Positions 31,323-38,866 are shown, numbered from the stretch's first letter. The stretch: DNA of 64,000 nucleotides from Leeuwenhoekiella sp. MAR_2009_132 (GCF_000687915.1 NZ_JHZY01000002.1:620001-684000), one strand, 5' to 3'. A program made the numbers and translations. The notes: generated by a model from the sequence alone, not told the origin.

Positions 31323-31847
31323 TTATTCCGTTTTCTTTAGTTTAATTATTACAACTCCATCATATTCGTCAGTCGTATATTTTGCTATTTCTTTTTTGTC
31401 TTTTATCACATCCAGAGATTCAATTGTGTCAGGATTTATTTTTTCGAGTTCTGCTTGAGTTATTTGTTTATCATTTATTAAGAATAATACTTTACTGTCC
31501 GAAATACTTTTCGCAGCTTTCTCTTGAAACGGTTTTGTTTCAATCAATAAAACTCCGTTTAAGCTTTGTTCTCCGTAAATGTCAACCATTTGAGTATTAT
31601 CCATTGCTACTAAACTAAATTCTAAAATATCAGACTTATAGAAATTTAATTTATCCAATTCGTTGTCTTTTAAAACTCTTTCGTTTACTACAATAACAGG
31701 ATTTTTTTTCAGTTTTTTTTCTGCGATAGATTTTTCAATAAAATCGGCTATCATAGTTTTATCGGAATTTTCGTCGGCAAGTAAATAATCTTGAGAAAAT
31801 CCGCTAAATGTTAATAGTCCGATTATGATTAAAAATAAGTTCTTCAT
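31323..31847 (-). CDS. Secreted protein with TonB-plug-like repeats
   Basis: 174 residues. Signal peptide MKNLFLIIIGLLTFSGFSQ. Two similar halves follow, each with a VLFLINDKQITQAELEKINP / VIVVNERVLKDNELDKLNF segment, then a strand ending in GVLLIETK or GVVIIKLK. This is the core pattern of the plug domain of TonB-dependent receptors (name a element, then sigma-like ExxxVxKD). There is no barrel. Such stand-alone plug-like proteins are seen in Bacteroidota; role unknown. Cassette ends GTTAGCTGC / GCAGCTAAC. Confidence 0.6.
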   Translation of the reverse strand: MKNLFLIIIGLLTFSGFSQDYLLADENSDKTMIADFIEKSIAEKKLKKNPVIVVNERVLKDNELDKLNFYKSDILEFSLVAMDNTQMVDIYGEQSLNGVLLIETKPFQEKAAKSISDSKVLFLINDKQITQAELEKINPDTIESLDVIKDKKEIAKYTTDEYDGVVIIKLKKTE

Positions 31848-31882
31848 TTTGTTTTTATTGCGATTTTTTTTGTCTTGCAGCT

Positions 31883-32012
31883 AACGGCTCGTATATGAAA
31901 AGTAGCGCTGAAAACAAGCTGTTACTTTTCGGATTATACACAAGCCGAATTTCCAATAATGCCCAAGCCATAGTGTTAGCAATGACTTGCGCTATTTTTT
32001 ATATACATTGTT
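31883..32012 (-). repeat. attC-like cassette site 28 (class F)
   Basis: Arms GTATATGAAAAGTAGCGC and GCGCTATTTTTTATATAC pair at all 18 positions, two of them G.T. Confidence 0.93.
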
Positions 32013-32024
32013 AGCATTTCGGCT

Positions 32025-32759
32025 TTATCCCACTTCATTTTCTGTCAGCTTTAATCCAAGTCCATTCGCTAATTCTTTTACATATTCTTTATGTCCTTTA
32101 TGCAATTCAATATTGTTATAATATTCTTGAATTAATCGACCGCCTTTTTTCTTATCCGTTTGAAAGATTATTAGAGCCACATCAAGTTTAGAAGTCTTGG
32201 AAGATCCTTTAATATTTCCCCAATTCACACAAATTTTTTCTCTGGTCTCAAACATATCAAACCAAGATATACCTTTTTCGTTCAGTCCTTCAATTATTTG
32301 GTCAGATATAATTTCACTCTCATTGGTGATATCCCACCAATAATCGTCTTCCGAAATCAAGTGTGAAAGTCGTGTTCTAATTTGACAATCATAATCTTGA
32401 TAAAAGGCTTTTTGTTTTCCTTTCATTTGTATTTCATAAAGCTCTTTTATAATCACGCCCATATTGACAGTGAATTTTCCGTAAAGGCTTTCTCGAATTC
32501 CTGGAATCACATAATTCTCTCCAACGGGGAATTGCCCGCTTTGAAAGTTTATTAATTGCCAAACTCCGTTTTCAGTTTGTCTATTAAAAGTTCGACCTCT
32601 CTTTTTGAATCCTAAAGGTTTGAGATATTGATGAACTTCTTTTTGAATCTGATTTAAGTATTGAACATTTTTACTTTTTTCCCCCACAGATTTTTCTTCC
32701 ATCTTTTTTTCAATCGGTTCAGATTTGTTTTTTAAGAAGTCAAATAATCCCATTTTCAT
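32025..32759 (-). CDS. DUF4304-like cassette protein
   Basis: 244 residues, soluble. After a start MKMGLFDFLKNKSEPIEKKM and a charged linker, residues ~35-220 fit the DUF4304 pattern: YLNQIQKEVHQYLKPLGFKK, GRTFNRQTENGVWQLINFQSG and GKFTVNMGVII. The function of that family is unknown; members often sit near polymorphic-toxin immunity genes. The MGLFD start is shared with the cassette protein at 24544-25158. A start at the second ATG (32753) is equally good. Cassette ends GTTAGCATT / AATGCTAAC. Confidence 0.65.
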   Translation of the reverse strand: MKMGLFDFLKNKSEPIEKKMEEKSVGEKSKNVQYLNQIQKEVHQYLKPLGFKKRGRTFNRQTENGVWQLINFQSGQFPVGENYVIPGIRESLYGKFTVNMGVIIKELYEIQMKGKQKAFYQDYDCQIRTRLSHLISEDDYWWDITNESEIISDQIIEGLNEKGISWFDMFETREKICVNWGNIKGSSKTSKLDVALIIFQTDKKKGGRLIQEYYNNIELHKGHKEYVKELANGLGLKLTENEVG

Positions 32760-32790
32760 TTAAGTTTATGTGTTTTTTCAGCTGAATGCT

Positions 32791-32914
32791 AACGGTGTTG
32801 TGTATGATTAGTTGCGCGGTTAAGCAACTAATTTAGCAAATAAAAATCGAATAGAAAATCCTTGAGGATTTTCATAAGTAGGCTAGAACCTAGCAATTAA
32901 TTATACACGTTGTT
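32791..32914 (-). repeat. attC-like cassette site 29 (short class)
   Basis: Arms GTGTATGATTAGTTGC and GCAATTAATTATACAC pair. Inner hairpin GAAAATCC-TTGA-GGATTTTC. It follows the last cassette, whose main genes read on the + strand. Confidence 0.92.
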
Positions 32915-32957
32915 GGCTGTAGTTTTTTTATATTCAGTAAATTTGTATTTTAGAAAC

Positions 32958-33725
32958 GTGGAAGAACAAGGTTACATAGAGTTAAGAGTGACGAATAAGG
33001 ATAAAACCTTAAGTCCTAAAGACATTGATATTAATGAAGTAAAGGACTTTATATCAGATGTAGAATCGTTCTTGTATCCAAATCGAAAAGAGAAACAAAA
33101 TCGACCACATATGTCTTATGACATTGAAGAAGGGTCTGCCAAACATAAATTCTTTTTACCAATAACTGCGGTAATATTATTTAATGGATTGACGAGTGAA
33201 ATCAAAAGCAGGAATAATTTAGATTTTTTAGATTATAAAAGGCAATCTATAATTGATAAATTCCAAAAAAAGGCTGTTAAAGATGGTTATGTAATTGAGT
33301 TTAATAATTCGATTGCAAAAGAATCATCTTTAGTTATAGACTATACCACAAATTTCGTAATGATTGCTCCAACTTTTTATGAAAGTGAATTTTATCTTTA
33401 TGGTGAAATCTATCAAGAAGGTGGGAAAAATCCAAATTTACATATAACTACTAACAAATATGGTAATCTCACAATTGCTGCTACTAAAGAACAGATAATG
33501 AATGGTGAGAAAAAAACTTATAAGCCTTACGGAATTAAAGTACGTGGTAAAAAGAGTTTTGAAGATGATAAACTATCTGATTTAGAATTAATTGAATTTA
33601 TTCAATACAAACCAGTTTTTAATAAATCTCTTTTAGAAAAAGTAATTGAAAAAGCATCTGTTAATTTAAGTAAAATCACAAATGTTGATGCTTGGATTGA
33701 TGACTTAAAAACAGATGGAATATGA
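32958..33725 (+). CDS. Partner (probable antitoxin) of the PIN-domain toxin
   Basis: 255 residues from GTG at 32958 (VEEQGYIELRVTNKDKTLSP); upstream codons of the frame run into the attC-like site, so this is the likely start. No signal peptide and no standard DNA-binding motif. It is far larger than usual VapB-type antitoxins (70-90 residues). Its beginning, YIELRVTNKDKTLSPKDIDI, and later strands suggest a beta-rich fold. It overlaps the PIN gene by 4 bp (ATGA), the usual coupling of antitoxin then toxin. Role inferred only from this arrangement. Confidence 0.65.
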   Translation: MEEQGYIELRVTNKDKTLSPKDIDINEVKDFISDVESFLYPNRKEKQNRPHMSYDIEEGSAKHKFFLPITAVILFNGLTSEIKSRNNLDFLDYKRQSIIDKFQKKAVKDGYVIEFNNSIAKESSLVIDYTTNFVMIAPTFYESEFYLYGEIYQEGGKNPNLHITTNKYGNLTIAATKEQIMNGEKKTYKPYGIKVRGKKSFEDDKLSDLELIEFIQYKPVFNKSLLEKVIEKASVNLSKITNVDAWIDDLKTDGI

Positions 33726-34204
33726 AAGGAATAAGTAGTGTTCTTTTAGATAATTCTTTTTGTATTCGGTTATTGAAATCGGATGATGAGTTCCACCAAA
33801 ATGCAAAAGATTATTTTGAATATTTTCTGGAAAATGGAATAGAAATGTATCTCTCCACTATTGTAGTTAGTGAATATGCTGTTGGTGATGACCCGGATAA
33901 TTTACTTTCACTTAATGCATTTAGATTATTAGAATTTGATTATGCAGATGCTAAAACTGCAGGTGGCTTTTTTTTAGAACTCAAAGGAAATGAAACTTTA
34001 AGGGAATCCGAGCAAAGAAAAGTTATAATCAACGATATTAAGTTATTCTCTCAAATTCATAACAGGAAAATTGATGCTTATATCACAAAGGATAGGAAAT
34101 CGTTAGGGAAAATGATTGAGCCTTTGAGAAAATCACATAATTTAAAATTTGAGTTTATTGATTTAACCATTCCTCTTAATGATAAATTAGGAAGATTGTT
34201 TTAA
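33722..34204 (+). CDS. PIN-domain protein (probable ribonuclease toxin)
   Basis: 160 residues. The PIN fold is suggested by SSVLLDNSFCIRLL (first acidic residue), MYLSTIVVSEYAVG (conserved Glu), IINDIKLFSQIHNRKIDAYI and TKDRKSLGKMI (late acidic residues). PIN proteins such as VapC cut RNA with a Mg-dependent acidic cluster. With the 255-residue partner it forms a plausible toxin-antitoxin pair, in a cassette whose genes face opposite to the rest of the array and so must have their own promoter. It lies next to the possible attI end. Confidence 0.78.
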   Translation: MKGISSVLLDNSFCIRLLKSDDEFHQNAKDYFEYFLENGIEMYLSTIVVSEYAVGDDPDNLLSLNAFRLLEFDYADAKTAGGFFLELKGNETLRESEQRKVIINDIKLFSQIHNRKIDAYITKDRKSLGKMIEPLRKSHNLKFEFIDLTIPLNDKLGRLF

Positions 34205-34237
34205 TCTTATTTAAATTTTATTCTGGTAGTTTTTAGT

Positions 34238-34270
34238 AAAAAAAAAGCCCTTCGAATGAAGAGCCTTTAT
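34238..34270. terminator. Probable two-way terminator
   Basis: A run of A, then AGCCCTTCGAATGAAGAGCCTTTAT: arms AGCCCTTC and GAAGAGCCT pair with one bulge. It lies between the + strand PIN gene and the - strand small gene, which converge here. Confidence 0.6.
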
Positions 34271-34488
34271 ATAATTGAATGCCTAACAGGTGGATTAGAT
34301 TTGTTCATTGTCTTACTTTCTAAATTTTCAATATTTTTTTTCATCATAATTTCCTCCTTTTCTTTTTTTATATTCTCGTTATTAAATATTTCAATATTGT
34401 AGCTCGTTACAAGCTGTTTGGTACTTTCGTACGAATGTAGAGTATACATTCCAGTTAATATTAAGTAAAACACTATGACAAAGAACAA
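34267..34488 (-). CDS. Small protein with one membrane segment, unknown
   Basis: 73 residues if started at TTG 34488: a hydrophobic N-terminus (LFFVIVFYLILTGMYTLHSY) then a charged tail with KKEKEEIMMKKNIENLESK. The frame is open upstream for 16 more codons (FADFWSQVWNRIK) without an ATG, so it could be a truncated gene. It shares the last cassette with the toxin pair but faces it. Weak candidate. Confidence 0.35.
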   Translation of the reverse strand: MFFVIVFYLILTGMYTLHSYESTKQLVTSYNIEIFNNENIKKEKEEIMMKKNIENLESKTMNKSNPPVRHSII

Positions 34489-34650
34489 TTTTATTCTGTT
34501 CCAAACCTGCGACCAGAAGTCTGCGAATTTTATAGTTTATAATATACTAAATTAATCTGAATTAAACAAGTTTTTGTTCAGTTATTTTTAAATTAAGTCT
34601 TGATTGGAATAATCTACTTTGTTACGAAGTGCGAATCTCAAATTACAGCC

Positions 34651-34706
34651 AACGTGTTATATCAAAACTAAATATACGCTATATCAGTATAAGTTGCGTG
34701 ATAACA
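34651..34706 (-). other. Single-core array end, possible attI-like site
   Basis: The AAC at 34651-34653 is the terminal core of the last cassette (TACAGCCAAC matches GTTGGCTGTA at 32912). Beyond it there is no paired arm and no GTT. Instead three imperfect direct repeats occur: CGTGTTATATCA (34653), CGCTATATCA (34677) and CGTGATAACA (34697). Integron attI sites have this form, a single core with nearby direct repeats that bind the integrase. Inference; no integrase gene is next to it. Confidence 0.45.
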
Positions 34707-34888
34707 GTATATTTTCATTGCTTTTAGCAGTTTGCTGTTATGCCTAAAATTATACTTTTTTAATAAATTATTCTTCTGCAGCATAAAAGGTATAAACAAT
34801 ATTGCAAATTCTAGGTTTTAAGGTAGTGATTACTGGAGCACCCTGTTTAATAACAACTATCTTTGCCACAAATTCAGGAAGCACACCT

Positions 34889-35497
34889 ATGTCATTTAAA
34901 AAATTAATTGAGCCTTTAAAAGAAACACTTGCACACAAAGGGTTTCAAGAACCTTTGCCCTTGCAAAAAAAAATACTTTCAAAAATTAAAGGAGGTGCCA
35001 GTATGTTTGTCATTGCGCCTAAAGGTTCTGGTAAAACAACAAGTATTATTTTAAGTGTCATACAAAACCTAAAGGAGGCTGTCGCAGATGCACCTCGAGC
35101 GCTAATTTTTGTAAAAAATAAGCAGGCGGCTCTCGATCTTGAGACAGAATTTTACGCTTACAGACAACAGACAGATTTGCGTGTGTATTGTGCTTATGAC
35201 GAGAAAAACATAGACGACCAGCGCGATGAGATTTATATGGGTACAGATATCGTTATTGCAACACCTAAGCGATTAAATAAGATATTTTTTCTTAATGGTA
35301 TAAACCTTAACGAACTTCAAATGTGCATCGTTGATGATGCGCAGTTTTTACTGGGTAAGAGTAGCTTTTCTGATGTTGTACGCACACCCGAAAGTATAGG
35401 TAAATGCCAGTACCTTATTTTTTCTGAAAACTTTGACAAACGTTTTGAAAGTTGGCAAGATACTTTTATGGCTAATTCGTTATATATTAAGCAGTAA
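34889..35497 (+). CDS. Single-domain DEAD/DEAH-box ATPase
   Basis: About 202 residues from the ATG at 34889 (MSFKKLIEPLKETLAHKGFQ). Visible are a Q-motif-like QEPLPLQKKIL, Walker A APKGSGKTT, motif Ib-like IATPKRLNK, and a Walker B variant IVDDAQFLL in place of DEAD. Only the first RecA domain is present; no helicase C domain follows, so it cannot be a complete helicase by itself. It lies just outside the cassette array. Its G+C and codon use look like the flanking chromosome, and it is probably a core flavobacterial gene and not part of the array. Confidence 0.78.
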   Translation: MSFKKLIEPLKETLAHKGFQEPLPLQKKILSKIKGGASMFVIAPKGSGKTTSIILSVIQNLKEAVADAPRALIFVKNKQAALDLETEFYAYRQQTDLRVYCAYDEKNIDDQRDEIYMGTDIVIATPKRLNKIFFLNGINLNELQMCIVDDAQFLLGKSSFSDVVRTPESIGKCQYLIFSENFDKRFESWQDTFMANSLYIKQ

Positions 35498-35613
35498 GAA
35501 GTCTTTAATTACTAGACATAGCTATTCCTAAATATCTTTTTTCGGGTATTCTGCTTTACGTATTCCCGGTTTATTTCAGTAAATTTCAGTAAACAGAATT
35601 TTATCTTTGCACT

Positions 35614-37485
35614 ATGCAGTCTACAATTCTTTTTATAACCCCACCGTTTACGCAGTTGAATACTGCTTATCCCGCAACGGCCTATCTTAAAGGCTTTTTA
35701 GAAGAGCACGGGGTTTCAGTAACGCATTTTGATTTAAGTATAGAGCTCTTTACCTCAATTTTTACCGGTGACTTTCTGCGCGCTATATTTAAGGAAGCTC
35801 AAGAATTAGAAAATTTTCAATATCCACAGGTACGTAAATTGATAGACCGCTATATAGCCTGTGTAGATGTGGTTATTGGGTTTCTACAAAAACAGGATCT
35901 TGAGACTGCACATAAAATTCTTGATCCTTATTTTTTACCGAAAGGACATCGCTTAATAAACGTAAATACAGCCATAGATTGGGCTCCCGGTGAATTAGGA
36001 ATTATAGATAAAGCAAAACACTACGGAACGCTTTTTATTGAAGAAATAGGCGATTTTATACAGGCAAACGTAGATGAGTTTTTTGCCTTTACAAAATATG
36101 CCGAGCAAATTGCTACTTCAGCCAGTAGTTTTGATCAGCTTGATGAGTTTTTGAGCTACCAGCCTACGCTTATAGAGGAGCAAATGCTAGACCTTTTAGT
36201 AGCGCAAATAGAAATTTGTAATCCACTGCTGGTGTGTTTTACCATTCCGTTTCCCGGAAATTTATTTGCCGCACTACGCTGTTCTCAATTTATAAAACAA
36301 CTCTTTCCGCAAATTAAAGTTGCCTTTGGTGGCGGCTATTGTAATACCGAACTGCGATCTCTTGAAGATCCCAGAATATTTGAATTTATAGATTTTATCG
36401 CTTTGGATGATGGCGAAGGGCCACTACTTAAACTTGTAAGGTATCTTGAAGGTACAATAGATACAGATCAGCTTGAGCGTACCTATATTCTTGAAGGGAA
36501 CACGGTCGTGTATAAGAATAAATTACCCAATACCATTTACCACCATCGCAATTTGCCGGCTCCTGATTATTCGGGATTACCTTTTGAGAAGTATGTTTCT
36601 TTTCTAGATGTGGTAAACCCGATGCACCGTATGTGGACAGATGCACGATGGAATAAATTGACAATTTCTCACGGGTGCTACTGGAAACAATGTTCGTTTT
36701 GTGATGTGACTTTAGATTATATAGGCAATTACCAGAATACAACTGCTACCAGTTTAGTAGATAAAATCCAAAAAATAGTAAGCGATACCGACATTTCGGG
36801 TTTTCACTTTGTAGATGAGGCAGCTCCGCCAAAAATGCTAAGAGCTTTATCTCAAGAACTTATCGCTAGAGGGATTAACATCACCTGGTGGACAAATATC
36901 AGGTTTGAAAAAACCTTCGATTATGAGTTGTGCGCATTAATGGCGCAAGCCGGTTGTATAGCAGTAACAGGAGGTCTTGAAGTAGCTTCAGACCGCTTGT
37001 TGGCCAAGATGAAAAAAGGTGTTGACATTGCTCAGGTTACCCGGGTAACGCACTATTTTTCGCTAAATAAGATTATGGTGCATGCGTATCTTATGTACGG
37101 CTTCCCCACACAAACCGAACAGGAAACCATAGATTCACTTGAGGTAGTACGCCAACTTTTTGAAAGCAATTGTATTCAGTCTGCATTTTGGCATCAGTTT
37201 ACGACAACGGTACACAGTCCTATAGGTAAAAATCCGCAGGATTTTGGTATAAAGATCACAGGTCCTGTTTTTGAAGGTTTTGCTCAAAATGATTTATATC
37301 ATGAAGATGTGCAGGGAGCAGATCACCCTAAATACACGACCGGTTTAAACCGTGCCTTAAACAGTTATTTAAACAATACCGGCTTTGATGCAGAATTACA
37401 AAGTTGGTTTGATTTTCCGGTGGTCAAAAAGAGTCATCCGGGAGATTTAATTACCGGGTTTTTAAGTGTCGAAGCAGCTTCGTAA
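35614..37485 (+). CDS. B12-binding-domain radical SAM protein
   Basis: 623 residues. The N-terminal ~300 residues are a B12-binding-like Rossmann region (ILFITPPFTQLNTAYPATAY, then IKVAFGGGYCNTELR). The radical SAM core starts near residue 345: ISHGCYWKQCSFCDV carries the cluster cysteines with CX4CX2C spacing, one more residue in the first gap than the usual CX3CX2C. Later ITWWTNIRFEK and VTGGLEVASDRLL fit the barrel strands, and YLMYGFPTQTEQE is a typical late motif. Substrate unknown; relatives act in methylation, tailoring of peptides and lipids. No biosynthetic partner is next to it. Confidence 0.85.
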   Translation: MQSTILFITPPFTQLNTAYPATAYLKGFLEEHGVSVTHFDLSIELFTSIFTGDFLRAIFKEAQELENFQYPQVRKLIDRYIACVDVVIGFLQKQDLETAHKILDPYFLPKGHRLINVNTAIDWAPGELGIIDKAKHYGTLFIEEIGDFIQANVDEFFAFTKYAEQIATSASSFDQLDEFLSYQPTLIEEQMLDLLVAQIEICNPLLVCFTIPFPGNLFAALRCSQFIKQLFPQIKVAFGGGYCNTELRSLEDPRIFEFIDFIALDDGEGPLLKLVRYLEGTIDTDQLERTYILEGNTVVYKNKLPNTIYHHRNLPAPDYSGLPFEKYVSFLDVVNPMHRMWTDARWNKLTISHGCYWKQCSFCDVTLDYIGNYQNTTATSLVDKIQKIVSDTDISGFHFVDEAAPPKMLRALSQELIARGINITWWTNIRFEKTFDYELCALMAQAGCIAVTGGLEVASDRLLAKMKKGVDIAQVTRVTHYFSLNKIMVHAYLMYGFPTQTEQETIDSLEVVRQLFESNCIQSAFWHQFTTTVHSPIGKNPQDFGIKITGPVFEGFAQNDLYHEDVQGADHPKYTTGLNRALNSYLNNTGFDAELQSWFDFPVVKKSHPGDLITGFLSVEAAS

Positions 37486-37528
37486 ACGTTAAGTTTAAAA
37501 CCGAATTGTTCCGCATAAAATAAAAAAC

Positions 37529-37858
37529 CTAATAGTGCGATACGGCTTTGAGGCCTATTATAGAACCTATAAGCGTGGTGATAAAAAAGATGCGCAGAAA
37601 GGTGGCGGGTTCTTTAAAAATGAATATTCCAACCAGTACAGTTCCTACCGCGCCAATACCCGTCCACACCGCATAAGCGGTACCTATAGGCAGTGTTTGA
37701 GTAGCTTTTATAAGAAGACCCATACTCAGACAAAGCGCTACTAAAAAGCCTGCATACCAGAAATACATTTCGTTGCCCGAAGTTTCCTTTGCTTTACCTA
37801 AACAAAACGCGAAAGCTACTTCAAACAGGCCCGCAATAATTACTAAAATCCAATTCAT
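37529..37858 (-). CDS. SMR-family multidrug/guanidinium exporter
   Basis: 109 residues with four membrane helices, the usual SMR size. The key glutamate is in IIAGLFEVAFAFCLGKA (Glu13). LPIGTAYAVWTGIGAVGTVL is the conserved second to third helix region, and FKEPATFLRIFFITTLIGSI the fourth. GTAYAVWTGIGAVG is the family hallmark. Whether it is of the EmrE type (drugs) or the Gdx/SugE type (guanidinium) cannot be decided; Ala-Phe after the Glu is closer to Gdx. It functions as an antiparallel dimer in the inner membrane. Confidence 0.9.
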   Translation of the reverse strand: MNWILVIIAGLFEVAFAFCLGKAKETSGNEMYFWYAGFLVALCLSMGLLIKATQTLPIGTAYAVWTGIGAVGTVLVGIFIFKEPATFLRIFFITTLIGSIIGLKAVSHY

Positions 37859-37966
37859 AAACGTGATGTATAGATTGCAAAGGTCGAGATTGCAAAGTGA
37901 TTAATTGGGCTATACTAAAAAAAATGCTTTCAAATTTCGCAAGGCGGAAACACAAAAACTTCTCTC

Positions 37967-38866
37967 TTACGAGCCGGTAAAATAATCATACGTACATTTT
38001 GCAATCTCTGCAATGATCTGTTGGTTGGTTTCAGGATCTTCGGAAGAATTACTCACAAATACACTCAGGTAGAAGTAGGTGTTATCGGGTAAGAAAACAA
38101 TGCCGATATCATTTAAAGCAGCCGTCAAACCGGCTTCCGTTTGCCCACTGCTTCCAGTTTTATGAGCCACTGCAGTAGTTGCGGGCAACAAACCTTTAAT
38201 ACTGCTTTTTCCGGTGGTAGTTTCTTTTAAGGTTTCTAATAAAAACAAATAGCTTTCGGTACTTAATAGGTTTTCGTTTTCGTAAAAGCGTTTTAAAAGT
38301 TGGGTTGAAGCTCTAGCAGTCGTCCAGTTCTCAAACTGATTCTCAAATTGAGACTGCATAGTCATTTCGGTATGTATAACGGCGATATCATCTATACCAA
38401 GTTGCTGTAAATAGTGCTGAAGAACAGCGGGACCGCCCAGTAGGTCAAACAGTACATCGCAGCCCATATTATCACTCCACGCAACGGTATATTTTAAAAT
38501 TTCTTGCAACTCCAAAGTCGCCCCATTAGGATATTTTTCACGCAGCGGGCTCCACAAATGTTGATAGTTTTCTATCAGCTCTTTACGTATTTCAATTGGG
38601 GTGTTCAATGCAAGTGTTCCGTTATCAACTTCATTTAAGATTGCCAGTGCAAGGTGAAATTTAAACACACTTTGCATCGGCAGATGTTTTTCGCCATTTA
38701 TAGAAAGGGTGTCTGCTTCACGCATTCCGTGTATAGCCACGCCCACAGTTGCAGATTTGTTAATGATAACAGCTTTCAGTTCATTGCGTAAGTTTTCAAT
38801 AGATTGCGCTTGGATTGTTGTAGCTATAAAAATGAATAGCATTGATAGTGCCGTTTTGTTACTCAT
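37967..38866 (-). CDS. Class A beta-lactamase (flavobacterial A2 type)
   Basis: 299 residues with a signal peptide MSNKTALSMLFIFIATTIQA, acting in the periplasm. Class A motifs are in order: SxxK in MQSVFKFHLAL, SDN in VAWSDNMGCD, an omega-loop Glu in IHTEMTMQ followed by FENWTTARAS, and KTG in AHKTGSSGQTEAG. The NW(T/S)(T/S) and HKTGSSG contexts resemble the PER/CfxA/CIA lineage found in Bacteroidota. Many of these hydrolyse cephalosporins, but the spectrum here is unknown. It has no cassette-like ends, so it is chromosomal. No regulator is adjacent. Confidence 0.92.
   Translation of the reverse strand: MSNKTALSMLFIFIATTIQAQSIENLRNELKAVIINKSATVGVAIHGMREADTLSINGEKHLPMQSVFKFHLALAILNEVDNGTLALNTPIEIRKELIENYQHLWSPLREKYPNGATLELQEILKYTVAWSDNMGCDVLFDLLGGPAVLQHYLQQLGIDDIAVIHTEMTMQSQFENQFENWTTARASTQLLKRFYENENLLSTESYLFLLETLKETTTGKSSIKGLLPATTAVAHKTGSSGQTEAGLTAALNDIGIVFLPDNTYFYLSVFVSNSSEDPETNQQIIAEIAKCTYDYFTGS

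Noticed and set aside
7414..32914. Regularly recurring palindromes taken as a CRISPR array
   Set aside because: The repeats are 123-192 bp imperfect palindromes of several classes, separated by 0.2-1.9 kb of coding DNA. There are no short uniform repeats with unique spacers and no cas genes.
7414..32914. The palindromes as ordinary REP/BIME or MITE repeats
   Set aside because: Random insertion of such repeats would not explain cassette-specific complementary ends on both sides of every gene, the constant orientation relative to genes, or the exact duplication of gene plus site.
34889..35497. The gene beside the array end as a missing integrase
   Set aside because: It has Walker A and DEAD-like motifs and no tyrosine recombinase R-HxxR-Y signature.
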